Source of the DNA: Jeongeupia naejangsanensis | GTDB taxonomy: Bacteria > Pseudomonadota > Gammaproteobacteria > Burkholderiales > Chitinibacteraceae | Assembly (NCBI RefSeq): GCF_016865585.1 | Contig: NZ_JAESND010000002.1 | Location: 62,001-126,000 of the forward strand | Length of the DNA stretch: 64,000 nt | Direction: 5' to 3' | Shown here: positions 26,036 through 36,855 of the stretch, in pieces | How the letters are laid out: each line of letters starts with the position of its first letter | How positions within the stretch are numbered: the first letter of the stretch is position 1 | Position numbers and translations under genes: made by a program | The notes under the pieces: model-generated | The model's input: only the letters and a program-made list of their open reading frames with translations | Databases searched by the model: none | Told to the model about the DNA's origin: nothing

Positions 26036-27277
26036 ATGTTCTCCACCGTCAAACAAGCGATCTCGGGCGCGCAGATCCTGTTCGTTGCCTTCGGCGCGCT
26101 GGTGCTGGTGCCGCTGCTGACCGGACTCAACCCGGCTCTGGCGCTGCTCGGCGCCGGCATTGGCACGCTGATGTTCCAGTTCGTGACCAAGCGCGAAGTG
26201 CCGCTTTTCCTCGGTTCGTCGTTCGCCTTCATTGGCCCGATCATTTTCTCGATCCAGACCTGGGGGCAGGCGGCAACGCAGTTCGGCCTGTTCGCAGCCG
26301 GTTTCATGTATTTCCTCGTCGCCGGACTGATCCGCTGGCGCGGTATCGCCTTCATCCACAAGCTGCTGCCGCCGGTCGTCATCGGCCCGGTGATCATGGT
26401 GATCGGCCTGTCGGTTGCCGTTGCCGCATCGGGCATGGCCATGGGGCAGGGCGGCGGCAAGCAGCTGATTCCGTACCAGACCTCGATCCTGCTGGCCGCG
26501 ATTTCGCTGGCGACGACCATCGTCGTCGCGGTGTTCGCCGGCGGCATGTTGCGGCTGGTGCCGATCCTGTCCGGAGTCTTCGTCGGCTACGGCGTCGCCG
26601 CGCTGATGGGCGTGGTCAACTTTGCACCGATCGCTGCTGCGCCATGGTTTGCACTGCCGCACATCGTCCACCCTGAAATCAGCTGGGCTGCGGCACTGTT
26701 CATGATGCCGGTGGCGATTGCACCGGCGATCGAGCATATCGGTGGCGTGATGGCGATCGGCGGCGTGACCGGCAAGGATTACACCGCGTCGCCGGGCCTG
26801 CACCGGACCCTGGCCGGTGACGGCTTGGGCGTCTGCTTTGCCGGCCTCGTCGGCGGCCCGCCGATCACGACCTACGGTGAAGTGACCGGCGCGCTGATGA
26901 TCACCAAGAATTTCAACCCGGTGATCATGACCTGGGCGGCGGTACTGGCGGTGATCCTGGCGTTTTTCGGCAAGTTCAATGCGATCCTGCAGTCGATTCC
27001 GCTGCCGGTGATGGGCGGCATCATGGTGCTGCTGTTCGGGACCATTGCCTCGATCGGCCTGAAAACCCTGATCGACGCCAAGGTGGACCTGATGGCACCG
27101 CGCAACCTCGTCATCGTTGCCGTGGTGCTGACCTGCGGCGTCGGCGGTCTGACGCTGCAACTGGGCGACCTGAATCTGGCCGGTGTCGGTCTCGTGAGCC
27201 TGCTGGCGATCGTGCTCAACTTCGTGCTGCCGCAGGACAAGCACCACGAGGGCATTGTCGAGGGCCAGGACGTCTGA
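26036..27277 (+). CDS. uraA: Uracil permease UraA (NCS2 family)
   Basis: UraA imports uracil by proton symport through the inner membrane. The 413-residue protein has about 14 hydrophobic segments and NCS2 motifs, including the VAIAPAIEHIGGVMAIGG region with its conserved Glu and His, and GGPPITTYGE. The ATG at 26036 was chosen because AGGGA ends 5 bases upstream; the ATG at 26030 overlaps that site. It is paired with upp, so imported uracil is trapped at once as UMP. A strong terminator follows. Confidence 0.96.
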   Translation: MFSTVKQAISGAQILFVAFGALVLVPLLTGLNPALALLGAGIGTLMFQFVTKREVPLFLGSSFAFIGPIIFSIQTWGQAATQFGLFAAGFMYFLVAGLIRWRGIAFIHKLLPPVVIGPVIMVIGLSVAVAASGMAMGQGGGKQLIPYQTSILLAAISLATTIVVAVFAGGMLRLVPILSGVFVGYGVAALMGVVNFAPIAAAPWFALPHIVHPEISWAAALFMMPVAIAPAIEHIGGVMAIGGVTGKDYTASPGLHRTLAGDGLGVCFAGLVGGPPITTYGEVTGALMITKNFNPVIMTWAAVLAVILAFFGKFNAILQSIPLPVMGGIMVLLFGTIASIGLKTLIDAKVDLMAPRNLVIVAVVLTCGVGGLTLQLGDLNLAGVGLVSLLAIVLNFVLPQDKHHEGIVEGQDV

Positions 27278-27292
27278 CGGTAGGCGATGCAC

Positions 27293-27320
27293 AAAAAACG
27301 GCCCCTCGGGGCCGTTTTTT
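27293..27320. terminator. Bidirectional terminator after uraA
   Basis: AAAAAACGGCCCC, TC, GGGGCCGTTTTTT: a symmetric stem with A and T runs between convergent uraA (+) and the Yip1-family gene (-). Confidence 0.92.
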
Positions 27321-27335
27321 CATGGTGGTGCAGCG

Positions 27336-27905
27336 TCAGAAGAACAGTGGCACCAGCACCAGTGCGCACAGCAGTGCCCATGCTGCAGCGCCGACCGACA
27401 TCACCAGATAGGCGACGTCTTGTGCCTCGATGTCCTCGGTGGTGCCGAGCAGCGACGGGACGCCGTGGTACAGCAGGCAGAAGGCCGCGCCGAGTCCGAT
27501 CGCTCCGCACAGCGCATTGAACGCGATGCTGGGCACGAACAGCGTCAGGGCCGACAGCCACAGCGGAACCGCCGCCAGTGCCGCAAGCAGATAGGCGCTG
27601 TCACGGTCCGTCGAGAAGTCGCGAATTGCCGCAACCTGACGGATGACCGTCGCCATCAGCGAGACGGTGACGATTTCGGCGCAGAAGAAGATCGTCGCAA
27701 CGGCGATCCAGCGCGAGAAAGGTGCTTCGGGTGCGTAGTAGTTGCCGTTGACGCCTCCGGCGTACAGGATCATCGCTGCCGGCAGCAGCGACAGCGGAAT
27801 CACCAGTGACAGCAGGATCTTCAGGCTGGCCGGATGGCGGGATTTCAGTTCGTCCCAGCCCTGGTGGTAGGACGTCAGCATGTGGGGGTAGTCGCTCGCT
27901 TTCAT
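27336..27905 (-). CDS. Yip1-family multi-pass membrane protein
   Basis: The 189-residue protein has five hydrophobic segments starting at about residue 27 and fits the bacterial Yip1 family (PF04893). Family members are integral membrane proteins of unknown role in bacteria. The ATG at 27905 is well supported: AGGAGAT lies 6 bases upstream. It is divergent from the porin-like gene with a 244-base spacer, in which I see an 8-bp inverted repeat (CCCGGCAA 28004, TTGCCGGG 28039) but no convincing promoter. Confidence 0.75.
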   Translation of the reverse strand: MKASDYPHMLTSYHQGWDELKSRHPASLKILLSLVIPLSLLPAAMILYAGGVNGNYYAPEAPFSRWIAVATIFFCAEIVTVSLMATVIRQVAAIRDFSTDRDSAYLLAALAAVPLWLSALTLFVPSIAFNALCGAIGLGAAFCLLYHGVPSLLGTTEDIEAQDVAYLVMSVGAAAWALLCALVLVPLFF

Positions 27906-28149
27906 GGTTCGATCTCCTTGCCATCGAATCGCTGCGCCCATTGCGCATCTATCCATGAGCTTAGACCCGCCTACGGGCGACGATTTCCGCCGTTGGGCCT
28001 TTTCCCGGCAATCGGTTGCTTTGAGTCGAAAAAGCACCTTGCCGGGCTGGATCGCGTTGGAGTGTGCAGCCTGTTTGAAAAGCTGGCCGTGTTCCCCGGT
28101 CTCGCGTTACATAGCGATTCCGTTGCGCAAAATTTGCCAGAGTCATGCC

Positions 28150-29217
28150 ATGAACCACCGCCAATCCGGTGTCCTGTTGCTTGCCCTGCTGTTGATCCAG
28201 CCTTGCTTGGCAAAGCCCGATGCGTCGTCCGCGGACGACGACGAGGAGGCCGGACTGAGCTGGTCTTATCAGCGCTGGGCATTCGGGGTGTCCGGCTCGC
28301 TGGCGGGGGAAATCCACCGCAATGCGGCTTCGAAAGGCGCAAACAAGTGGAACACCGAGCTCGACCCGGTTTTTGCGCTGGATCTGGCTTATGCGCTGCC
28401 GGATGACGACCGGCTGGTGGTCAAGGTCGATACCGGTCTGGAAAGCTGGCGGCCCGCGAGTCAGCGCAAGCTGGGCAACCGTGAGGCCTATCTGGGTTAT
28501 CAGTCCGACACGTGGGGGACGGTCAAGCTGGGAACGAATGGCTCACCCAGCTGGCGGTTGCTCGACGAGGAATACGGCACGCACGGCTTGAACTGGCCGG
28601 TCAGCTACAGCGGTTACGGCCGGCTGAATGTATTGCGGATGGCCGACTGGGTGAAAAACACCCTGGCCTATGCCAGCCCGGAATACGCCGGGTTCAGCGG
28701 CGAACTCGCCGTTTTGCTGGCGAACAATGATTGGCTCGAGCGTTTTCACGACGTGTTGCTGCATTACGCGCAGGAAGACCGGTTCCGTGTCGATCTGGGT
28801 TTTGTCGGGCAGCAAACGGATCGTCCTGTAGCGCCGTTGCGGCAGCATTTCCTTGCCGGTGAATACAACTGGCAAAGCGTGACGCTGAGTCTGGGTTACA
28901 AACACATGGCGCAAGACCGGATCATGGACCGGTCGGTCATCTGGTCGCAGCTGGGCTATGCATTCGGCCAGAACGAGCTGCATTTGGGCGTGGCCCGGGT
29001 CAGGGACCGCGCGTTCCCGGCTCTGGACATCGGCACCATGGTGCTGGGGACCGGCTACACCCTGCACATGAACCGGTACCTTGATTTCTATTCCGATCTG
29101 ACCTGGGCCAGAAACCGTGCCGAGGGCGGTATCGGCGCCAGCGATGTCGATCCCCGCTACAGCCTGGGCAGCGTGCGATCCAGCCAGTGGATCACCGGCC
29201 TGAGTCTGGATTTCTGA
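28150..29217 (+). CDS. Porin-like outer-membrane beta-barrel protein
   Basis: The 355-residue precursor has a signal peptide (MNHRQSGVLLLALLLIQPCLA), an acidic patch (DDDEE) and then alternating beta-strand patterns typical of 16-strand porins. Examples are REAYLGYQSDTWGTVKLGTN and the final strand WITGLSLDF ending in Phe, the outer-membrane assembly signal. It resembles Gram-negative general porins but is distant from OmpC, with no obvious PEFGG-type loop 3. It stands alone between a divergent membrane-protein gene and glnS. Pore selectivity cannot be judged. Confidence 0.7.
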   Translation: MNHRQSGVLLLALLLIQPCLAKPDASSADDDEEAGLSWSYQRWAFGVSGSLAGEIHRNAASKGANKWNTELDPVFALDLAYALPDDDRLVVKVDTGLESWRPASQRKLGNREAYLGYQSDTWGTVKLGTNGSPSWRLLDEEYGTHGLNWPVSYSGYGRLNVLRMADWVKNTLAYASPEYAGFSGELAVLLANNDWLERFHDVLLHYAQEDRFRVDLGFVGQQTDRPVAPLRQHFLAGEYNWQSVTLSLGYKHMAQDRIMDRSVIWSQLGYAFGQNELHLGVARVRDRAFPALDIGTMVLGTGYTLHMNRYLDFYSDLTWARNRAEGGIGASDVDPRYSLGSVRSSQWITGLSLDF

Positions 29218-29305
29218 GTGTGCGTTGCGTGATTCCGGCCCAAGGCGCGTTTCGGACAAAGCCGTTTCAGATCAACCACTTCCGTAGTATCTAAGTCATT
29301 GATTA

Positions 29306-29335
29306 TTGACGATTTTGCCGTGCGAGCCGGATAAT
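29306..29335 (+). promoter_or_regulatory. glnS promoter
   Basis: TTGACG (29306-29311), 18 bases, GATAAT (29330-29335). Both boxes match sigma-70 at five of six positions. The start codon is about 28 bases beyond the expected transcription start. Confidence 0.7.
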
Positions 29336-29369
29336 CGGTGGTTTGAGTCATTCGACAGCCCCATCGAGC

Positions 29370-31054
<1,685 letters not shown>

Positions 31055-31055
<1 letters not shown>

Positions 31056-31450
31056 TGCGGCTGCTGGCTTGCGCTGTCGCGCTGGGCCTGAGCAGTGTTG
31101 CCTTCGCCGATGCATCCGCGCCGGCCCGGTCGACTTTGCCGATCCATTCGGGCAAGGTCGGCCAGGCGCCGGTGGAGGTGGTGTTCGATTACCTGAAAGA
31201 GCGGATTGCCGACGAGCGCGGTCTGGGCGAGTACCGGACGCTGTCGATCGAGCAGCAAGGCAAGGGTGGCGAAGTGCCCGACCAGGTCTCGCTCAGGGTC
31301 GAGATGAAAGGCCTGCTCGACGACGCGGTTGCCGCGCAGCGCTACCGCTTGACCATGCACTTCGACGAAGTCTGGCAGATCGAGCACGTCCAGCATTCCT
31401 GGCAATGCCGCCGTGGCAAACCGGGCTGGACACAACGTCCTTGTCCATAA
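31055..31450 (+). CDS. Small exported protein of unknown function, coupled to glnS
   Basis: The 131-residue product has a clear signal peptide (MRLLACAVALGLSSVAFA). Its end carries two Cys in WQCRRGKPGWTQRPCP, which may form a disulfide. I do not recognise a named family, although similar 'WxC...G...PC' endings occur in small exported proteins of betaproteobacteria. The start codon overlaps the glnS stop (TGATG), so translation is probably coupled. The ABC transporter gene follows 71 bases later. No function is assigned. Confidence 0.75.
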
Positions 31451-31521
31451 TCCATCGATGCTGATCCCCGCGGGCGAGCCGGTCTCGCCCGCATTTGTCC
31501 AAGTCCAGAGGACCCGACGCA

Positions 31522-33243
31522 ATGCAGCCAGCCGCTCCGGCAAATGTACCCACAGTCAGGCACTTGTTCAGACACTTCTGGCGGCTCTCCAAGCCGTTCT
31601 GGACCAGCGAGGAAAAGTGGAAGGCCTATGGCCTGCTGGCCGTCGTCATCGGGCTCAATCTCGGCTCGGTCTACATGAACGTGTTGTTCAACAGCTGGTA
31701 CAACACCTTCTACAACACCCTGCAGAATTACGATCCCACCGGTTTCAAGGCGGCGCTGCTCAAGTTCGGCTGGCTGGCGGCGATCTGGATTTTCATCAGC
31801 GTCTACCGCTTCTACCTGCAGCAGATGCTCGAGCTCAAATGGCGCCGCTGGTATGCCGCGCACATGTCGCAGCGCTGGCTGGATCACCAGAGCTACTACC
31901 GCTTGCAACTGACGGACCGTCAAACCGACAACCCCGACCAGCGGATCGCCGAAGACACGCAGATGTTCGTCAGCAGCACGCTCGGTCTGGCACTCGGCCT
32001 GATGAATTCGCTGGTGACGTTCTTCTCCTTCGTCACCATTCTGTGGACGCTGTCCGGTCCGCTGCATTTCACGCTGGGCGGCCACGAGTTCCACATTCCC
32101 GGCTACATGGTCTGGGTGGCGCTGATCTATGCGCTGGTCGGTTCCGTCGTGACCGTACTGGTCGGCCGGCCGCTGGTGAAGCTGAACTTCGAGCAACAGC
32201 GCCGTGAAGCCGACTTCCGTTTCGGCCTCGTGCGGGTGCGCGAGAACGCCGAGTCGGTGGCGCTGTACCACGGCGAGGTCGGCGAAACGCGCACGCTGCG
32301 CAGCCGGATCGATGCCTTCGTGGCCAATTACTGGGCGCTGGTCCAGCGTCAGAAGCGCCTGACCTGGTTCACCTCGTTCTGGGGCCAGCTGGCGATCATT
32401 TTCCCGATGATCGTCGGTGCGCCGCGTTACTTCGCCAAGGAGATCCCGCTGGGCGGGCTGATGCAGATCAACAGCGCATTCGGTCAGGTTTACGGCGCGC
32501 TGGACTTCATCATCGGCAGCTTTTCATCGCTGGCGAACTGGAAGGCCATCATCGACCGGCTGATCACCTTCGAGGACAGCCTGACCAAGGTCGAAGCGCT
32601 GCCGGTGGTGCGCCCGGCCGCGTCGGCGGAAGGGCTGCACGTCGCGGACCTCAATGTCCGCAAGCCGGACGGCACGGCGCTGTTTTCTGGCCTGAAGCTT
32701 GAACTGAACGCCGGTGATCGGCTGCTGATCCAGGGGCCGTCGGGCAGCGGCAAGTCGACCTTGCTGCGTACGCTGGCAGGCATCTGGCCGTATTCGGATG
32801 GCGACATGGCCTACGTCAAGGAGCGCGGCGTGCTGTTCCTGGCGCAGAAGCCTTACCTGCCGCTGGGTACGCTGCGCGAAGTGTTGTGCTATCCGGCGCA
32901 GCCGTCGCACGACGATGGCGACCTGAATGCCTTGCTCGATGCCGTCAAGCTGCATCATCTCGTCGGCCGGCTCGATGACGTCGACAACTGGTCGCACATC
33001 CTCAGCCTTGGCGAGCAGCAGCGGATCGCCTTCGCACGGGCGCTGTTCATCCGTCCGGCAGTGCTGATGATGGACGAAGCCAGCTCCGCACTCGACGAGC
33101 CCAACGAAGCCATCCTCTACCAGCTGGTCGAAGACCGGCTGCCCGGCAGCATCATCGTCAGCGTCGGCCACCGGTCGACGTTGCGGACCTTCCACAACCA
33201 TCATCTGGAAACGCTTGGCGACGGCAGCTGGCAGCTGACCTGA
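31522..33243 (+). CDS. SbmA/BacA-type ABC transporter (fused permease-ATPase)
   Basis: The 573-residue half-transporter joins an SbmA/BacA-like membrane domain (about residues 1-350, with LNVLFNSWYN-type and LKWRRWYAAHMSQRWL motifs) to an ABC ATPase. The ATPase has Walker A GPSGSGKST, signature LSLGEQQRIAFAR, Walker B VLMMDEASSALDE and H-switch GHRS. Relatives are YddA-like proteins and mycobacterial Rv1819c, which takes up hydrophilic molecules including cobalamin; SbmA/BacA take up antimicrobial peptides. Substrate and direction here are unknown. hemE follows after 17 bases, so co-transcription is likely, although the functional link is unclear. Confidence 0.88.
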   Translation: MQPAAPANVPTVRHLFRHFWRLSKPFWTSEEKWKAYGLLAVVIGLNLGSVYMNVLFNSWYNTFYNTLQNYDPTGFKAALLKFGWLAAIWIFISVYRFYLQQMLELKWRRWYAAHMSQRWLDHQSYYRLQLTDRQTDNPDQRIAEDTQMFVSSTLGLALGLMNSLVTFFSFVTILWTLSGPLHFTLGGHEFHIPGYMVWVALIYALVGSVVTVLVGRPLVKLNFEQQRREADFRFGLVRVRENAESVALYHGEVGETRTLRSRIDAFVANYWALVQRQKRLTWFTSFWGQLAIIFPMIVGAPRYFAKEIPLGGLMQINSAFGQVYGALDFIIGSFSSLANWKAIIDRLITFEDSLTKVEALPVVRPAASAEGLHVADLNVRKPDGTALFSGLKLELNAGDRLLIQGPSGSGKSTLLRTLAGIWPYSDGDMAYVKERGVLFLAQKPYLPLGTLREVLCYPAQPSHDDGDLNALLDAVKLHHLVGRLDDVDNWSHILSLGEQQRIAFARALFIRPAVLMMDEASSALDEPNEAILYQLVEDRLPGSIIVSVGHRSTLRTFHNHHLETLGDGSWQLT

Positions 33244-33260
33244 TCCGGGCCTGAAGAGCC

Positions 33261-34325
33261 ATGACCCAACTGCAAAACGATACTTTCCTGCGCGCCTTGC
33301 TGCGCCAACCCGTCGACTACACCCCGGTCTGGCTGATGCGCCAGGCCGGCCGTTACCTGCCGGAGTACTGCGCGACGCGCAAACAGGCTGGTTCCTTCCT
33401 GCAACTGTGCAAGAACACCGAACTGGCGACTGAAGTCACGCTGCAGCCGCTCGAGCGCTTTCCGCTCGACGCCGCGATCCTGTTTTCGGACATCCTCACC
33501 GTGCCCGACGCCATGGGACTGGGGCTGTACTTCGCCGAAGGCGAAGGCCCGAAGTTCGAGCGGCCGCTGCAACACGAGGCCGACATCCGCAAGCTGGCGG
33601 TGCCGGACCTGTCCGAGCTGCAGTACGTGTTCGACGCGGTATCGTCGATCCGCAAGGCGCTGAACGGCCGCGTGCCGCTGATCGGCTTTTCGGGCAGCCC
33701 GTTCACGCTGGCGTGCTACATGATCGAAGGCGGCAGCTCGAGCGACTTCCGCCGCGTCAAGACGATGATGTACGACCGTCCCGAGCTGCTGCACCACATC
33801 CTCGATGTGAACGCGCAAACGGTCACCGATTACCTGAACGCGCAGATCGATGCCGGTGCGCAGGCGGTGCAGATTTTCGATACCTGGGGCGGGGCGCTGG
33901 CCTACGGCAAGTATCACGAGTTCTCGCTGGCCTACATGAAGCGCATCGTCGGCGGCCTGAAGCGCGAAGCCGACGGCCGTCGTGTGCCGGTGATCCTGTT
34001 CACCAAGGGCGGTGGGCTGTGGCTCGAGGATCTGGCCGATACCGGCTGTGATGCACTCGGCCTCGACTGGACCGTCGACCTTGCCGCCGCGCGCCGTCGC
34101 GTCGGCGACCGTGTGGCGCTGCAGGGCAATTTCGATCCGAATGCGCTGTTTGCCAACCCGGCAGCGATCGAGGCCGAAGTCGAGCGGCTGCTGGCGTCTT
34201 ATGGCGACGGCACCGGCCATGTCTTCAACCTCGGTCACGGCATCAACCAGTTCACGCCGCCCGAGCATGTGGCTGCGCTGGTAGGTGCCGTGCACAAGCT
34301 TTCACGACATCGTCATGCTGAGTAG
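33261..34325 (+). CDS. hemE: Uroporphyrinogen decarboxylase
   Basis: HemE removes four carboxyl groups from uroporphyrinogen III to give coproporphyrinogen III in heme synthesis. The 354-residue protein has both family signatures, [15 protein letters not shown] near the N-terminus and [16 protein letters not shown], and FDTWGGAL in the centre. Length is normal (about 355). It closes a run of + strand genes before the AT-rich 318-base gap preceding priA; hemE-priA adjacency is common in betaproteobacteria. Confidence 0.98.
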   Translation: MTQLQNDTFLRALLRQPVDYTPVWLMRQAGRYLPEYCATRKQAGSFLQLCKNTELATEVTLQPLERFPLDAAILFSDILTVPDAMGLGLYFAEGEGPKFERPLQHEADIRKLAVPDLSELQYVFDAVSSIRKALNGRVPLIGFSGSPFTLACYMIEGGSSSDFRRVKTMMYDRPELLHHILDVNAQTVTDYLNAQIDAGAQAVQIFDTWGGALAYGKYHEFSLAYMKRIVGGLKREADGRRVPVILFTKGGGLWLEDLADTGCDALGLDWTVDLAAARRRVGDRVALQGNFDPNALFANPAAIEAEVERLLASYGDGTGHVFNLGHGINQFTPPEHVAALVGAVHKLSRHRHAE

Positions 34326-34643
34326 AGAAACATCAAATATGACAACGATTTAGCGTGATATTGCTCATGCTTTCGCTGATGTTGAACGTAAGTTATTAAC
34401 AAAGCAGGGTCGGGTGAGGCAAGGCTTGTCAAGCCCGATTTGCAGATATTTCAGTATCGTTTAATGTTGTTAAGTCTTTGATTTATAACGGTATACGAAT
34501 TCGGTTTAAAATTTGTGCAACCTAGCTGAAGCAAGAGCGATACTGGCTTTGAGGCACATCCACACCAGCTGTTCACAAAGTTATCCACATAATTTGTGGG
34601 TAGTTTATTTGGCCGGCAATTTTCCTTCTTGATCCGTCCCAGA
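34326..34643. other. AT-rich gap between hemE and priA with DnaA-box cluster
   Basis: This is the only gap over 300 bases and is plainly richer in A+T than anything around it. It holds a perfect DnaA box TTATCCACA (34581-34589), an upstream 7/9 match ACATCCACA (34555-34563), and a reverse-strand 7/9 match at TGTGGGTAG (34595-34603). A further 7/9 match TTATTAACA (34393-34401) lies near hemE. A GC-containing hairpin (TCGGG 34410-34414, CCCGA 34434-34438, inner GGCTTG/CAAGCC) could end the hemE transcript. No coding frame looks real here. Confidence 0.6.
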
Positions 34644-36809
34644 ATGCCGTCCGACTACCTCTCGGTTGCCCTAGATGTCCCCTTGCCGCGCTGTTTCGAC
34701 TATCGTGCGCCGGCAGGTGCGGCCGGCGTCGGTGAGCGGGTCATCGTGCCGTTCGGGCGGCAAACGCTGTCGGGCGTGGTGCTGGCGGTCAGCGAGACGG
34801 CGCCGGACTTTACCGGGCTGAAAGACATTGCCGCCGCGCCGGGTGATTTGCCGGCGCTGCCGGCAGACGTGCTGGCGCTGTGCCGGTTCTGCGCCGATTT
34901 TTATGCCGCGCCGCTCGGCATGGTGCTCGCGGCGGCGTTGCCGGCGGCCTTGCGTCAGCCGAAGCCGTGGAGCGGCGATGGTGCGACGCTTCTGTGGCAG
35001 GCGACCGATGCCGATGCCTTGCTGGCCAGATTGTCGCCGCGCGCCAGAAAGCAGCGGCAGCTCGCCGACTTGCTGCGGACGCCGCAAACCCGCGAAGCCG
35101 TGCGCGAGGTCGCAGGCGACGCGCTGCGCTGGCTGGCCGACTGGCAGGCTGCCGGCGAGGTGATTGCCGTCGCGCCGGAGCGGCGAACCGGCGTCCCGCG
35201 GCAGGCCGCGTCGCCGCAGCTCAATGCGGCGCAGGCGGCCGCTGTCGATGCGGTCAACGCAGCCGAGGGTTTTGCCGCGTTTCTGCTTTACGGCGTCACC
35301 GGTTCGGGCAAAACCGAAGTCTATCTGCGCACGATCGCCGAGCGCCTCGGGCGCGGCGAGCAGGTGCTGGTACTGGTGCCCGAAATCAACCTGACGCCGC
35401 AACTCGAAGCCCGGTTCCGTCAGCGCTTTCCCGATGAAGCCATCGTCAGCCTGCACAGCGGGCTGGCCGACGGTGAGCGCACGCGCAGCTGGCTGCAGGC
35501 GGTGCGTGGCGAAGCGCGCATCGTGCTCGGTACGCGGCTGGCCGTGTTCACGCCGCTGCCTGCATTGGGGCTGATCGTCGTCGACGAAGAGCACGACGGC
35601 TCGTACCGGCAGCAGGAAGGCGTTCGTTATTCGGCCCGGGATCTGGCGGTCTGGCGCGCGCATGACCGCAAGCTGCCCGTCCTGCTCGGCTCGGCCACGC
35701 CGAGCATCGAAACCTGGAAAAACGCGACCGAAGGGCGTTACCGAAGGCTCAACCTGCCGCTGCGCGCCGTTGGCGGTGCCGTGGCACCGACGATCGAGGT
35801 GCTGCCGACCGGCCGGACCGCGTTGCAGGACGGCATCCACCCGCTGGCGCTCGAGCGGCTACGCGCAACGCTGGCGCGGGGCGGGCAGGCGCTGGTGTTC
35901 ATCAACCGCCGTGGCTATTCGCCGGTGCTGGCATGCAACGAATGCGGCTGGGTCAGCGGCTGCAAGCGTTGCGACGCCAGGCTGGTGCTGCATCTCGGCG
36001 ACCGGCGGCTGCGCTGTCACCATTGCGGCTTCGAATGTGCGATTCCGGCCGAATGCCCCGATTGCGGCAACATCGATCTCAAGCCGCTGGGGCAGGGCAC
36101 GCAGCGGGTCGAGGATGCGCTGGCCTCGCGTTTTCCCGATACGCCGCCGCTGCGCATCGACCGTGACAATACCCGCCGCAAGGGCAGCCTCGAGGCAATG
36201 CTGGCGCAGGTTCACGACGGCGAGGTGCGCTTGCTCGTCGGCACGCAGATGCTGGCCAAGGGGCACGATTTTGCCAATCTGCAACTGGTCGTCGTCCTCA
36301 ATGCCGACGCCGGCCTGTTCAGCGTCGATTTTCGTGCCGAGGAGCGGCTGTTCGCGCAGCTGCTTCAGGTTGCCGGCCGGGCGGGGCGCGCCGGCCAGCC
36401 GGGGCAGGTGCTGATCCAGACCCGCTATCCGGAGCATCCTTTCTATGCCGCGCTGCTCGCCGGCGATTACGCGGCGTTTGCCGATGAACAGCTTGCCGCG
36501 CGCCGGGAGCTGCTACTGCCGCCGTGCGCGTCCTGGCTGATGATCCGTGCCGAAGCCAAGCGGATCGAAACATCACTGGCCTTTCTGAGTGCCTTGCGCG
36601 GTGCGCTGTCCGGCATGGCGGTGCAGGCAATGACCCCGATCGCCGCGTCGATGAGCCGCAAGGCCGGCTGGGAGCGGGCACAACTGCTGGTGACGGCACC
36701 GACGCGCGGTCCCGTCGTGGCCGCAGCCGCGCATCTGGCCACACTGCTTGCCGCCAGGCCGCCGAAGGGCGTGCGCTGGGTGATCGACGTCGATCCCCAG
36801 GACGTCTGA
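34644..36809 (+). CDS. priA: Primosomal replication-restart helicase PriA
   Basis: PriA recognises stalled forks and reloads the replisome. The 721-residue protein has the N-terminal DNA-binding domain (LSVALDVPLPRCFDYRAP), Walker A GVTGSGKTEVYL and DEEH box VVDEEHDGSY. It has an eight-Cys zinc-binding region (CNECGWVSGCKRCDARLVLH, CHHCGFECAIPAECPDCG, about 435-480; core CNECG ... CPDCG) and helicase motifs GTQMLAKGHDF and QVAGRAGRAGQPG. Length is usual (about 720-735). The ATG at 34644 gives the conserved MPSDYLxVALDVPL start. The DnaA-box cluster ends about 40 bases upstream. Confidence 0.97.
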   Translation: MPSDYLSVALDVPLPRCFDYRAPAGAAGVGERVIVPFGRQTLSGVVLAVSETAPDFTGLKDIAAAPGDLPALPADVLALCRFCADFYAAPLGMVLAAALPAALRQPKPWSGDGATLLWQATDADALLARLSPRARKQRQLADLLRTPQTREAVREVAGDALRWLADWQAAGEVIAVAPERRTGVPRQAASPQLNAAQAAAVDAVNAAEGFAAFLLYGVTGSGKTEVYLRTIAERLGRGEQVLVLVPEINLTPQLEARFRQRFPDEAIVSLHSGLADGERTRSWLQAVRGEARIVLGTRLAVFTPLPALGLIVVDEEHDGSYRQQEGVRYSARDLAVWRAHDRKLPVLLGSATPSIETWKNATEGRYRRLNLPLRAVGGAVAPTIEVLPTGRTALQDGIHPLALERLRATLARGGQALVFINRRGYSPVLACNECGWVSGCKRCDARLVLHLGDRRLRCHHCGFECAIPAECPDCGNIDLKPLGQGTQRVEDALASRFPDTPPLRIDRDNTRRKGSLEAMLAQVHDGEVRLLVGTQMLAKGHDFANLQLVVVLNADAGLFSVDFRAEERLFAQLLQVAGRAGRAGQPGQVLIQTRYPEHPFYAALLAGDYAAFADEQLAARRELLLPPCASWLMIRAEAKRIETSLAFLSALRGALSGMAVQAMTPIAASMSRKAGWERAQLLVTAPTRGPVVAAAAHLATLLAARPPKGVRWVIDVDPQDV

Positions 36810-36855
36810 AGCCGAAACGCGGCATACTGGTCCGGCTCCTTTCGGTGGGGATGGC

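Noticed and set aside
27906-28149. Extended N-terminus of the porin-like protein into the upstream spacer
   Set aside because: The frame is open there, but the signal peptide begins at the ATG at 28150, and the upstream translation is Arg/Cys-rich without features.
34326-34643. Calling the hemE-priA gap the chromosomal origin
   Set aside because: dnaA, dnaN and gyrB are not nearby, genes on both sides run in the same direction, and only one box is perfect. Kept as a DnaA-box cluster only.
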